DNA of 64,000 nt, taken from positions 62,001 to 126,000 of the forward strand of contig NZ_VICC01000008.1 of NCBI RefSeq assembly GCF_006546825.1, read 5' to 3'. Of the stretch, positions 30,183-37,994 are shown piece after piece (within the stretch, counting starts at the first letter, position 1; each line of letters begins with the position of its first letter). The notes under the pieces were generated by a model. The model was not told the origin of the DNA. It saw nothing but the letters and a program-made list of their open reading frames with translations, and ran no database searches. The DNA comes from Actinomyces oris. Lineage in GTDB: Bacteria; Actinomycetota; Actinomycetes; Actinomycetales; Actinomycetaceae. A program made the translations under genes and the position numbers.

Positions 30183-30958
30183 TGTGTTTTCTCTACTTCC
30201 ACTCCACCAACTAGCCAGCGGCCATTCATGTAATGAACTGCGAAGTTGAGTGTCTGACCTTGCATCGCTTCGGTTATGTTAGTTTCTGTCCCTCCTTTAG
30301 GGTGACTTATCTGTTCGCCGTGATCGGCGATTACTTTGATTCTGTTGTAATTGTAGCCGTCGAGTTTTTCGTAGTAGGTTAGATCGGTTATGGTTTGTTC
30401 CCATCTGTCGGCCCAACCGCCACTGTTGTGGAGCGTGGTGGCATTGTTGATCGTTGATTAGCAGAACTTGCAGCGGTCGTCACTCATGGCGGCGAACTCG
30501 GTGGTGTTGCCGGTCATGAAGGCGTAGCGGTAGAGGTCGAGGAAGTAGCCGACGCTGGCTGCTGCGCCTTCGGCGCTGTCCTCGTTCAGCTGCGGGGGCT
30601 TGGCGGGGGCGGGTTCGGCCAGGGCGGCGTCGCGCTTGGCGCGCAGCTCAGGGGTCAGGGCCGCTTCGCGGGAGGCGGTCGCACGTGCGTTGGCGTCGGC
30701 GATGCCTTTCTCAGCCCGAGCGATCGCCGCCGACGCGCTGGCACTGGCGCTCGCGCTGGCCTCGGCCTTGGCGTCCTTGGTCGAGCAGGCCGCCACCCCC
30801 AGCGCCAGAATGCACACCGCCACCAGGCCGGCCGCCGCACGGCGACGCCTGCGACGCACCCCGGACCGGTTGCGCCCAACCACTGACCTCCGGGTACGGG
30901 TGGCCGCCGACTGTCGTGGGCGCACGGTCACAGGGGGTCGTAGGGACGCACTCATCAC
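30179..30958 (-). pseudogene. DUF6318 family lipoprotein interrupted by an in-frame TAA
   Basis: The first 166 codons encode a lipoprotein: Arg-rich N-region, hydrophobic core, lipobox VAAC, an Ala/Ser repeat and a folded part ending SDDRCKFC. A TAA at 30460-30458 then stops translation, but the same frame stays open for 92 further codons, encoding NNATTLHNSGGWADRWEQT, then KVIADHGEQISHPKG and FAVHYMNGRWLVGGVEVE, and ends at a TGA that overlaps the next gene by ATGA. This continuation is what a complete DUF6318 protein would look like. Its GC content (about 47% by hand count) drops sharply exactly at the stop. Start is GTG 30958 or ATG 30955, after GAGGAGG. Read as a nonsense-truncated or recombined gene. 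Confidence 0.78.
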
Positions 30959-31596
30959 GGAAGCCTCCTCGCCACCGAAACAACTCCTGACACCACCGGA
31001 GTGGGCAACGCTGCCCGTCCGGGCGGTGTATTGACATTACCTGCACGGACGCCTCCACCGCCAGACTTTGACCCCGCCCTGTGGAAAACCCCGAACAGGG
31101 TCTTTCCGTCATGCGGCAGCCTCAACCTTCTCGTAGGGATGCCGGTGCGCCCTACGTCGCCTGGTCCGGCGGTGCAGGTGTGTCAGCCGCAGGGTGTCGG
31201 TCCGCGGCAACCTCGATGAGGCGGGTCATGTCTGCTGGAGACGACTTTGAGGTCTCAGTTCGAGGCCACTCCAGAATCGATAGTGCTCTGAACCGCGCCA
31301 ATGCGAATATGTTTCCTGAAACAGTCAGTCGAAGTCGTCCCATGCGGACACTGACCCATGTTAGTCACCAAGGCGCGTCCCGCGAATAAATCTTGGTGTG
31401 CGCTGTGATGTTATTCTGTCAAGCTGAAAGAAGGATGTGTGATGGAATGATATTCATTCTCATTTTGCTGTCAGAAAATTCTTAAAGTCTTCAAAGGCGT
31501 TGGATGCGGGAGTGTGTGAGCATGGAGATGACCCGCTGGGGGGGGTGATGCCCTTGGGTCGCTCGCAGAATCGCACCCTTCTTACAGGAGCAGAAC
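30959..31596. other. Upstream region of DUF6318 gene and fdhA, AT-rich in part
   Basis: No supported gene; small frames (for example around 31081-31389) lack ribosome binding sites and known domains. From about 31385 to 31500 the sequence is strikingly AT-rich compared with the rest of the window and includes the Zur-like box at 31448-31462. A TTGACA is seen at 31031-31036. The fdhA ribosome binding site (CAGGAG) lies just before 31597. Confidence 0.5.
31448..31462 (+). promoter_or_regulatory. Zur-like box upstream of formaldehyde dehydrogenase gene
   Basis: TGATATTCATTCTCA differs at one fixed position from the pattern TGA-N-AAT-N-ATT-N-TCA reported for actinobacterial Zur operators, and shares the core TCATTCT with the site at 35181-35195. 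It overlaps a perfect inverted repeat GAATGA-TAT-TCATTC (31445-31459). It lies about 135 bases before the fdhA start, inside the only strongly AT-rich patch of the gap. Confidence 0.5.
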
Positions 31597-32790
31597 ATGT
31601 CGGATCGCAATCGCGCCGTGGCGTTCCACGGAATCAACAACATGCAGGTCGACACCCTCGACTTCCCAAAGCTGGAGATGCCCGACGGGCGCAAGGCCCC
31701 GCACGGTGTCATTCTCAAGATCGTCGCCACCAACATCTGCGGCAGTGATCTGCACATCTATCGCGGTTCTTTCCCGGTTCCGGACGGAATGGTGATGGGG
31801 CACGAGATGACTGGCGAGGTCATCGAGGTTGGTGAGGATGTGGAGTTTCTCCACGAAGGCGACCTCGTCTCAGTGCCGTTCAATGTGGCCTGCGGCCGCT
31901 GCCGCAACTGCCGTGCCGGCCGTACGGACGTGTGCGAGACCGCCAACCCGAAGCTCGCCTGCGCGGCCTACGGCTTCAACCTGGGTGACTTCCAGGGCGG
32001 CCAGGCCGACTACCTCTTCGTGCCGTACGCGGACTTCCAGCTCCTACGGTTCCCCGACAAGGACCAGGCGATGGAGAAGATTCTCGAGCTGGCCGTCCTC
32101 TCCGACATCCTCCCGACCGCCTTCCACGGCCTGATGGAGGCCGGTGCGAAGCCGGGGTCCACGGTCTACCTCGCTGGTGCGGGGCCGGTGGGCCGCTGCG
32201 GCGCCGCCGCGGCCCGGCTCCTGGGCGCTTCCTGCATCATCGTGGGCGACCATGACCCGAAGCGGCTCGAGCTGGTTCGCAAAGCTGGTTGCGAGACGAT
32301 CAATCTGTCCGAGGACGTGCCTCTGACCGACCAGATCGAGGCCGTCCTGGGCGAGCCGATGGTTGACTGCGCCGTCGACTACGTGGGGCCAGAGGCCCAT
32401 GGTCTGGGCAAAGAGGCCGAGCAGATGCAGCCTGCCGCCGCAATCAACCAGGTCATCGACGCCACTCGCGCCGGCGGCGCGACTGGAGTGATCGGCGTCT
32501 ACGGTCCCGACCCGATTGCTGAGACCAAGGCGGAGCAGGAGGGCACCTTCCCGATCGACTTCGGCAAGGCCTGGATCAAGTCGCCCCGGATCACGGCTGG
32601 GCAGGCGCCGATCATGCGCTACAACCGCCAGCTCATGATGGCGATCCTGTGGGACCGGATGCCCTGGCTGCGTGACATGCTCAACCCGAGGGTGATCAGT
32701 CTTGATGAGGCGCCCAAGGCCTACGAGGCCTTTGATAAGGGCGAGGACGTCAAGTACATCATCGACCCTCACGGCATGATCGCGGCTTGA
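31597..32790 (+). CDS. fdhA: Glutathione-independent formaldehyde dehydrogenase (zinc, NAD-dependent)
   Basis: Oxidises formaldehyde to formate with tightly bound NAD+, without glutathione. The 397-residue MDR-family protein has the catalytic zinc ligands in ATNICGSDLHIYRG and GHEMTGEV, four structural-zinc cysteines in CGRCRNCRAGRTDVC, and a nucleotide-binding fold at GAGPVGRCGAAAARLLG. The long insert between about 255 and 305 (AEQMQPAAAINQVID) and the GTFPIDFGKAWIKS stretch are characteristic of the Pseudomonas putida-type enzyme rather than ordinary alcohol dehydrogenase. Start ATG follows ACAGGAG. Two zinc ions per subunit make a zinc-responsive promoter plausible. Confidence 0.9.
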   Translation: MSDRNRAVAFHGINNMQVDTLDFPKLEMPDGRKAPHGVILKIVATNICGSDLHIYRGSFPVPDGMVMGHEMTGEVIEVGEDVEFLHEGDLVSVPFNVACGRCRNCRAGRTDVCETANPKLACAAYGFNLGDFQGGQADYLFVPYADFQLLRFPDKDQAMEKILELAVLSDILPTAFHGLMEAGAKPGSTVYLAGAGPVGRCGAAAARLLGASCIIVGDHDPKRLELVRKAGCETINLSEDVPLTDQIEAVLGEPMVDCAVDYVGPEAHGLGKEAEQMQPAAAINQVIDATRAGGATGVIGVYGPDPIAETKAEQEGTFPIDFGKAWIKSPRITAGQAPIMRYNRQLMMAILWDRMPWLRDMLNPRVISLDEAPKAYEAFDKGEDVKYIIDPHGMIAA

Positions 32791-32811
32791 TCCACTCTCC
32801 TGCCGCCATGC

Positions 32812-32851
32812 CGAGGGCCACGGGTGGAGACGGCTCCGCCTGTGGCCCTCG
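32812..32851. terminator. Hairpin between convergent fdhA and purU
   Basis: CGAGGGCCAC (32812-32821) and GTGGCCCTCG (32842-32851) make a perfect 10-bp stem with a 20-base GC-rich loop between two convergent stop codons. Confidence 0.65.
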
Positions 32852-32895
32852 CTGCGGGTGGGGGCGAGAACCGCTGTCCGGGGCGCCCCCGGTCT

Positions 32896-33768
32896 TCAGG
32901 CGAAGACGACGGTGCGGTGACCGTTGAGCAGCACCCGGTGCTCGGTGTGCCAGCGCACCGCCTGCGCCAGCACCCGACGCTCGACGTCCTGGCCCTTGGC
33001 CTGCAGCATGGACACTGAGTCCTCGTGCCCGGCCCGCGTCACGTCCTGCTCGATGATCGGCCCCTCATCGAGGTCCGCCGTCACGTAGTGCGCCGTCGCC
33101 CCGATGAGCTTCACCCCGCGCTCGTGCGCCTGGGCGTAGGGGCGCGCCCCCTTGAAGGACGGCAGGAACGAGTGGTGGATGTTGATGACGCCCCCGTGCA
33201 GCCGCTCGCACAGGGCGGGGGAGAGGATCTGCATGTAGCGGGCCAGCACCACCAGCTCGACGTCGAGGGAGTCCACCAGCCCCAGCAGCTCGGCCTCAGC
33301 CGCCTCCTTGGTCTCCTTGGTGACCGGGATGTGGTGGAAGGGCACCTCGTAGAACTCGGCGACGTCCCGCAGCGTCTCGTGGTTGCCCACCACGCCGACG
33401 ACGTCGACCGGCAGCCCCTGGCTGCGCTCTCTGAAGAGCAGGTCGGTCAGGCAGTGCCCCTCCTTGGAAACCATGATGAGGGTGCGCATGGCTCGCCCCA
33501 CCTCATCGAGGCTCCACTCCATCTCGTACTCGCCGGCCAGCTCGGCCAGGTCCTTCTCCAGCTCCACGCGTGACACGGTGGTCAGCACCTGGACCCGCAT
33601 GAAGAACAGGCCGGTGGAGGAGTCCCCGAACTGCTTGGACTCGGTGATGTTCCCACCGCGGCGCGCCAGCGTGCCGGTGACCGCGTGGACGATGCCCGGG
33701 CGGTCGGGGCAGGACAGGGACAGGACCAGGTGGGCAGCGGAGTCGGGTTGCGCCGTGGAATGAGCCAT
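32896..33768 (-). CDS. purU: Formyltetrahydrofolate deformylase
   Basis: Hydrolyses 10-formyl-THF to formate and THF, balancing the one-carbon pool and supplying formate for PurT. At 290 residues it has an N-terminal ACT domain (about 12-90, LSLSCPDRPGIVHAVTG) and a formyltransferase-like catalytic domain with the VVLARYMQILSP stretch, NIHHSFLPSFKGARPY (catalytic Asn/His) and GATAHYVTADLDEGPI (catalytic Asp). Same strand as the ribosomal-protein operon, 82 bases after rpmJ, so read-through is possible. With fdhA, glyA and folD nearby it adds to a local one-carbon theme. Confidence 0.95.
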   Translation of the reverse strand: MAHSTAQPDSAAHLVLSLSCPDRPGIVHAVTGTLARRGGNITESKQFGDSSTGLFFMRVQVLTTVSRVELEKDLAELAGEYEMEWSLDEVGRAMRTLIMVSKEGHCLTDLLFRERSQGLPVDVVGVVGNHETLRDVAEFYEVPFHHIPVTKETKEAAEAELLGLVDSLDVELVVLARYMQILSPALCERLHGGVINIHHSFLPSFKGARPYAQAHERGVKLIGATAHYVTADLDEGPIIEQDVTRAGHEDSVSMLQAKGQDVERRVLAQAVRWHTEHRVLLNGHRTVVFA

Positions 33769-33850
33769 GGCCTCAGCCTAACCGGGACCGCCCCGGCCGT
33801 AGAAACGGCTCAGGTGCTGGTCCCGGCTCGGCTGCATCTCATGGTCCGGC

Positions 33851-33973
33851 TCAGCCCTGCCGGGCCTTGAGGCGGGGGTTCTTCTTGTTGATGACGTAGG
33901 TGTGGCCGCGGCGTCGGACCACCTTGGACCCCGGCTGCTTGGCCAGGGACCGAATCGAGGCACGAACCTTCAT
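33851..33973 (-). CDS. rpmJ: Ribosomal protein L36, zinc-independent (C-minus) form
   Basis: Forty-residue 50S protein. It begins [19 protein letters not shown] and contains no cysteines, whereas the ordinary L36 has a zinc-binding C-C-C-H set. This is the paralogue used under zinc limitation. A GAAGGAAAGGAG precedes the ATG at 33973. It is the last gene of the alternative ribosomal-protein group, 80 bases after rpmE2. Confidence 0.93.
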   Translation of the reverse strand: MKVRASIRSLAKQPGSKVVRRRGHTYVINKKNPRLKARQG

Positions 33974-34053
33974 GTCGGCTCCTTTCCTTCTTCGTGTCCA
34001 GTGAGGGCGGTGAGAGATCGACGGGGAGAGGCTTGGGTACCCCGCCTGTGCGC

Positions 34054-34305
34054 CTACCGCTTGCGCTTGCCGTAGCGGCGCTCGAACTTCTCCACCCGGC
34101 CGGCCGTGTCCAGGATGCGGCCCTGGCCGGTCCAGAACGGGTGCGAGGCGCTGGAGACCTCGACGTCGTAGACCGGGTAGGTGTTGCCGTCCTCCCACTC
34201 GATGGTCTCCGACGACGTCAGGGTCGAACGGGTCAGGAAAGCGAAGTCAGCGGACTTGTCACGAAAGACGATGGGCTGGTAGCTGGGGTGGATCCCAGGG
34301 CGCAT
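34054..34305 (-). CDS. rpmE2: Ribosomal protein L31 type B (zinc-independent)
   Basis: Type B L31 (83 residues): [18 protein letters not shown], then [21 protein letters not shown] and a basic tail. It lacks the CxxC zinc motif of type A L31. In Bacillus and mycobacteria this form is made under zinc starvation through loss of Zur repression and can displace the zinc form from ribosomes. It follows rpsN after a 147-base gap in which I see no strong terminator. Confidence 0.95.
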   Translation of the reverse strand: MRPGIHPSYQPIVFRDKSADFAFLTRSTLTSSETIEWEDGNTYPVYDVEVSSASHPFWTGQGRILDTAGRVEKFERRYGKRKR

Positions 34306-34452
34306 ACGAGCTCCTTGGATGTGGGTGGAGATGGGGGTGGATGTGAATACTGACGTGGTGAACGGGTGCCGGCGGCGGGGCTGCGAGGGGGCCGGCTGTG
34401 ACTGCGGCGCGCTGTGAGGCCCGGCGGGCGGGGACTCGCAGCCCGCGCCCGC

Positions 34453-34758
34453 CTACCAGGAGGACTTGACGATGCCCGGGAGCTCGCCGCGCAGCGCCAT
34501 CTGGCGGAAGCGCACCCGCGAGGTCCCGGTGACGCGCAGGTGCCCGCGCGGCCGACCGTCCACCGCGTCTCGCCGACGCAGGCGAGTGGGGGAGGCGTCT
34601 CGCGGCAGTGCGTGCAGCGCCGCCATCGCCTCGTCGCGCTCGTCCTGGCTCAGGTGAGGGTTGACCGAGGCCCGCTTGAGCTCGGCGCGACGCTCGGCGT
34701 AACGCTCCACCACCTGCTGGCGCCGCAGCTCGGCGGCGATCTTGGACTTCTTGGCCAT
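34453..34758 (-). CDS. rpsN: Ribosomal protein S14, long zinc-independent form
   Basis: S14 of 101 residues ([40 protein letters not shown], ending [11 protein letters not shown]). The short zinc-binding S14 has two CxxC motifs in about 61 residues; this one has none and the long length, so it is the C-minus type. Its ATG overlaps the rpmG stop by one base (TGATG), so the two are translationally coupled. Confidence 0.95.
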   Translation of the reverse strand: MAKKSKIAAELRRQQVVERYAERRAELKRASVNPHLSQDERDEAMAALHALPRDASPTRLRRRDAVDGRPRGHLRVTGTSRVRFRQMALRGELPGIVKSSW

Positions 34759-34931
34759 CAGCGCGACTCCTTGTACTCCACGTGCCGGCGCACCACCGGA
34801 TCGAACTTGCGCAGCACCAGCCGGTCGGGGGTGTTGCGGCGGTTCTTGCGGGTCACGTAGGTGTGGCCCGTCCCCGCGGTGGAGACCATCTTGATGATCG
34901 GTCGCAGGTCCTTGCCCTTGGCTCCGCTCAT
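34758..34931 (-). CDS. rpmG: Ribosomal protein L33, zinc-independent form
   Basis: L33 of 57 residues, [20 protein letters not shown] then [18 protein letters not shown]. The CxxC pairs of zinc-binding L33 are absent. Start ATG overlaps the rpmB stop (ATGA), and its own stop overlaps rpsN, so rpmB-rpmG-rpsN is a tight operon. Confidence 0.94.
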   Translation of the reverse strand: MSGAKGKDLRPIIKMVSTAGTGHTYVTRKNRRNTPDRLVLRKFDPVVRRHVEYKESR

Positions 34932-35167
34932 GACAGCTTCTCCCCTCGGGCGAGCATCTGAGCCACGACGACGTCGATGCCCAGTTTGTCAATGGTGCGG
35001 ATGCCCTTGGCGGACACCGTCAGGCGCACGGTGCGCCCCAGGGACGGCACCCAGTAGCGCTTGCGCTGCAGGTTGGGATCCCAGCGCCGGGGCGTGCGCT
35101 TGTGGGAGTGGGAGACGGACCGACCGAAGACAGGCCGGGCCCCCGTGACTTGGCAGTAGGTGGTCAT
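34928..35167 (-). CDS. rpmB: Ribosomal protein L28, zinc-independent form
   Basis: L28 of 79 residues: [20 protein letters not shown], then [20 protein letters not shown] and [14 protein letters not shown]. Only one cysteine remains, so no zinc-binding CxxC pair. It leads the alternative ribosomal operon. No Shine-Dalgarno is visible; a TTATAT -10-like box about 10 bases before ATG 35167 suggests a leaderless mRNA. ATG 35176 would add MLV. The Zur-like box at 35181-35195 overlaps this -10 region, where a bound repressor would block transcription. Confidence 0.93.
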   Translation of the reverse strand: MTTYCQVTGARPVFGRSVSHSHKRTPRRWDPNLQRKRYWVPSLGRTVRLTVSAKGIRTIDKLGIDVVVAQMLARGEKLS

Positions 35168-35180
35168 GACGAGCATGATA

Positions 35181-35195
35181 TAAGAATGATTCTCA
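35181..35195. promoter_or_regulatory. Zur-like operator between rpmB operon and mrf-like gene
   Basis: On the minus strand the site reads TGAGAATCATTCTTA, one fixed position off TGA-N-AAT-N-ATT-N-TCA. It overlaps the -10 region of the zinc-independent ribosomal operon and is 27 bases before the mrf-like GTG, so one zinc-loaded Zur dimer could silence both directions. Gene content on both sides matches known Zur targets in mycobacteria. Confidence 0.72.
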
Positions 35196-35222
35196 GTTTC
35201 GTCAACTCTGCTGGAGGACCTC

Positions 35223-36419
35223 GTGACCGATCCCTCGGATGACTTTGCCGGCAACCTCGCTGACATCCCCGGCTCCCCGGCCGACGGCCGGCACACCCTG
35301 GCCGTCATCGGCGCCGTCGACCCCGCCCTGCTGGACCTGGTCGACCTCGCCCTGGCCGGCCAGGACGCCGTCGTCATCCGCGCCGGGCTCCACTTCGCCG
35401 CCGACGACGAGACCGGGAGCAGCGACGCCGACGACGACCTGGTCCGGCTCGTCAGCCACAGCTCGGCCGAGGGCTTCGACGACGAACCGGTCAGGCTCGA
35501 CGTTCCCATGCCCTCCACCTGCCCCACCTGCTCCCTGCGGGAGGTCCTGGCCGCCGTCGCCCAGGACCGCGCCGCCCAGGACCCGGGCGGCACCACCGTC
35601 ATCCTCCTACCGGCGGCCATCGAACTCGCCCACCTCCTGCCCGGCCTGGCCGAGGAGCTCGCCGGCACCGGCGTCAGACTGGCCGGAGCCGCCCACGTCC
35701 TGGACGCCACCACCGCCCTGGACGAGCTCCTCGAGCACCGCCAGCTGAGCGCCTTCCCCGGCGACTCCCGCTGCACGGGCGCCGTCCACCTGACCAACCT
35801 CGGATACGCCGACCTCGTCCTGGCCCTGGGACGCGATGAGGACCCCGCCGGGGCCGACCTCATCGAGCACCTGCGCCCCCACGACGCCCTCCTGCTCCCG
35901 GGCCTCGACGCACCCCTCCTGGAGACCCTCACTGCCCTCACCCACGACGTCGCCGCCTCCTTGAGCCGCATCCACCCCGCCACCACCAGCGCCTGGGGCG
36001 GCCCCGACGAGCACGGCGTGTGGACCCTCGACCTCAGCGCCTCCCTGCCCTTCCACCCCGAGCGCCTGCGCTCCCTCGTCGTCGAGCTCGCCGGTCAGGG
36101 CCTGTGCGCTCGCGGCTGCTTCTGGCTGCCCAGCCGCCCCGGCCGGGTCTGCACCTGGGAGGTCGCCGGAGGCGCCGTGAGCGTCGGCGACGCCGGAACC
36201 TGGGCGGAGGTCCCGGCCGCCCCCTCCGGTGCCGACGACGACACGGCCGGCGAGCCCCGCTGCCACCTCGTGGTCACCGGCGTCGGGGACGAGGAGATGC
36301 GCGAGCAGGTGCGCCGCGCCTTCTCCCGGATCCTCCTGCGCCCCGAGGAGATGGCCCAGGCCCTGGCCTGGATCGGCGCCGACGACGGCCTGGGCGACTG
36401 GTTCGGGCAGGAGGGCTGA
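35223..36419 (+). CDS. Mrf-like protein: CobW C-terminal domain with degenerate GTPase domain
   Basis: Protein of 398 residues related to COG0523/CobW metal chaperones but without a P-loop: where G-x-x-x-x-GKT should be it reads [14 protein letters not shown]. It keeps a cysteine motif [12 protein letters not shown] (like CVSCTIRDDL in mycobacterial Rv0106) and a C-terminal CobW_C domain ([33 protein letters not shown], then GDAGTW), ending [11 protein letters not shown]. Mycobacterial Mrf, divergent from a C-minus rpmB gene, recruits the hibernation factor Mpy to zinc-starved ribosomes; the same layout is seen here. GTG start, GGAGGA at good spacing. GTP hydrolysis is unlikely. Confidence 0.8.
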   Translation: MTDPSDDFAGNLADIPGSPADGRHTLAVIGAVDPALLDLVDLALAGQDAVVIRAGLHFAADDETGSSDADDDLVRLVSHSSAEGFDDEPVRLDVPMPSTCPTCSLREVLAAVAQDRAAQDPGGTTVILLPAAIELAHLLPGLAEELAGTGVRLAGAAHVLDATTALDELLEHRQLSAFPGDSRCTGAVHLTNLGYADLVLALGRDEDPAGADLIEHLRPHDALLLPGLDAPLLETLTALTHDVAASLSRIHPATTSAWGGPDEHGVWTLDLSASLPFHPERLRSLVVELAGQGLCARGCFWLPSRPGRVCTWEVAGGAVSVGDAGTWAEVPAAPSGADDDTAGEPRCHLVVTGVGDEEMREQVRRAFSRILLRPEEMAQALAWIGADDGLGDWFGQEG

Positions 36420-36540
36420 GCGCCCGCTGCCGCCGTGCGAGCCCCACCCCGAGTAGGCATGAGGCGGCACGGGGAGACGCCGGGCTGCACTGTGCGCTAG
36501 GGGACGGCGCGGCTGTGCTCCGGCACGGTAGGGTGTTCCT
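36420..36540 (+). promoter_or_regulatory. Gap before glyA riboswitch; probable promoter
   Basis: TAGGGT at 36529-36534 is a good -10 box placed so that transcription would start near 36541, the first base of the riboswitch. No clear -35 is seen, and the rest of the gap shows nothing else. Confidence 0.45.
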
Positions 36541-36617
36541 GTCGCGACTGGCGCCGGGTGGATCACCACCGGGGAGCGGCACGAACACGACTCCGGGGTC
36601 GCCCGCCTGGGCCACGG
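36541..36617 (+). ncRNA. ZTP (pfl) riboswitch controlling glyA-folD
   Basis: The sequence follows the ZTP/pfl aptamer plan. GTCGCGACTGGCG at 36541-36553 opens it, GGTGGATCACCACCGGGGAG (36558-36577) forms the internal hairpin and conserved strand, a variable loop follows, and the diagnostic CGCCTGGGC closes it at 36605-36613. ZTP riboswitches sense the purine intermediate ZMP/ZTP, which builds up when 10-formyl-THF is short, and turn on folate one-carbon genes; glyA and folD are classic targets. The canonical ...GGGCA appears as GGGCC here. Confidence 0.85.
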
Positions 36618-36663
36618 ATCGCCCACCAGTGCGCGCACGCCGCCTGCTTCAGCGCGGAGTGCG

Positions 36664-36677
36664 CCTCACACCTGAGG
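36664..36677 (+). promoter_or_regulatory. Hairpin covering the glyA ribosome binding site
   Basis: CCTCA (36664-36668) pairs with TGAGG (36673-36677) around CACC; the right arm is the glyA Shine-Dalgarno (TGAGGAG). It is a candidate translational expression platform for the riboswitch. Confidence 0.55.
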
Positions 36678-36683
36678 AGAGAC

Positions 36684-37994
36684 ATGACAGCGCAAGCCGT
36701 CACCCCGTCCCTGAACCAGCCCCTGGCCGAGCTCGACCCCGACATCGCCGAGGTCCTCACCGGTGAGCTCACCCGCCAGCGCGAGACCCTGGAGATGATC
36801 GCCTCGGAGAACTTCGTTCCCCGTGCCGTCCTGGAGTGTCAGGGCTCGGTCCTGACCAACAAGTACGCGGAGGGCTACCCGGGGCGCCGCTACTACGGCG
36901 GCTGCGAGGTCGTCGACGTCGCCGAGTCCCTGGCCATCGAGCGCGCCAAGGCCGTCTTCGACGCCGAGTGGGCCAACGTCCAGCCCCACTCTGGCGCCCA
37001 GGCCAACGCTGCCGTCCTCCACGCCCTGGCCACCCCCGGCGACACCCTCCTGGGCCTTTCCCTGGCCCACGGCGGCCACCTCACCCACGGCATGAAGATC
37101 AACTTCTCCGGCAAGAACTACCACGCCACCGCCTACGGCGTGGACGAGACCACCATGCGCATCGAGATGGACCAAGTGCGCGAGGCCGCCCTGCGCGAGC
37201 GCCCCACGGTCATCATCGCCGGCTGGTCGGCCTACCCCCGTCACCTCGACTTCGCCGCCTTCCGCTCCATCGCCGACGAGGTCGGCGCCGCCCTGTGGGT
37301 CGACATGGCCCACTTCGCCGGACTCGTCGCCGCCGGCCTGCATCCCAACCCCGTCCCGCACGCCGACGTCGTGTCCACCACCGTCCACAAGACCCTGGGC
37401 GGCCCCCGCTCCGGCATGCTCCTGTCCAGCCGCGCCGAGCAGTGGGGCAAGAAGCTCAACTCCGCCGTCTTCCCCGGCCAGCAGGGCGGCCCCCTCATGC
37501 ACGTCATCGCCGCCAAGGCCGTGGCCATGAAGATCGCCGGCACCGAGGAGTTCCGCGAGCGCCAGGAGCGCACCGTGCGCGGCGCCGCCATCATCGCCGA
37601 GCGCCTGGGGGCCGACGATGTCAAGGCCGCCGGCGTCAGCCTGGTCACCGGTGGCACCGACGTCCACCTGGTGCTGGTGGACCTGCGCGACTCCTCCCTG
37701 GACGGCCAGCAGGCCGAGGACCTCCTGCACACCGCCGGCATCACGGTCAACCGCAACGCCGTCCCCTTCGACCCGCGTCCCCCGCGCGTCACCTCCGGCC
37801 TGCGCATCGGCACCCCCGCCCTGGCCACCCGCGGCTTCGGTGACGCCGAGTTCACCGAGGTCGCCGACATCATCGCCGCCACCCTCGTCCACGGCGCCGC
37901 CGGCACCGCCGACGACGAGACCCTGGCCGCCCTGCGCGGTCGCGTGCGCGCCCTGACCGACGCCTTCCCCCTCTACCCGGGGCTGGCCCAGTGA
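36684..37994 (+). CDS. glyA: Serine hydroxymethyltransferase
   Basis: PLP enzyme converting serine and THF to glycine and 5,10-methylene-THF (436 residues). Signature stretches are [10 protein letters not shown] near 38, [16 protein letters not shown] near 60, and the PLP-lysine motif [14 protein letters not shown] with Lys236. ATG 36684 is preceded by GAGGAGA; the frame upstream is the riboswitch, not coding. The stop overlaps folD (GTGA), so both are made from one riboswitch-controlled transcript. Confidence 0.97.
   Translation: MTAQAVTPSLNQPLAELDPDIAEVLTGELTRQRETLEMIASENFVPRAVLECQGSVLTNKYAEGYPGRRYYGGCEVVDVAESLAIERAKAVFDAEWANVQPHSGAQANAAVLHALATPGDTLLGLSLAHGGHLTHGMKINFSGKNYHATAYGVDETTMRIEMDQVREAALRERPTVIIAGWSAYPRHLDFAAFRSIADEVGAALWVDMAHFAGLVAAGLHPNPVPHADVVSTTVHKTLGGPRSGMLLSSRAEQWGKKLNSAVFPGQQGGPLMHVIAAKAVAMKIAGTEEFRERQERTVRGAAIIAERLGADDVKAAGVSLVTGGTDVHLVLVDLRDSSLDGQQAEDLLHTAGITVNRNAVPFDPRPPRVTSGLRIGTPALATRGFGDAEFTEVADIIAATLVHGAAGTADDETLAALRGRVRALTDAFPLYPGLAQ

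Noticed and set aside
30179-30460. Programmed stop-codon recoding of DUF6318
   Set aside because: TAA is the stop least often recoded, no stem or pyrrolysine/selenocysteine context is seen, and the GC jump favours mutation or recombination; kept only as a remote option.
31081-31389. Possible small gene upstream of fdhA
   Set aside because: No ribosome binding site, no domain and unusual composition; the area is better read as a regulatory region.
35223-36419. Functional CobW/ZNG-type GTPase
   Set aside because: No Walker A motif is present; the protein fits the Mrf-like non-GTPase branch better.
36541-36683. N-terminal extension of glyA (frame open to 36558)
   Set aside because: The bases match ZTP riboswitch landmarks and the conserved SHMT start is at ATG 36684 with a good ribosome site.
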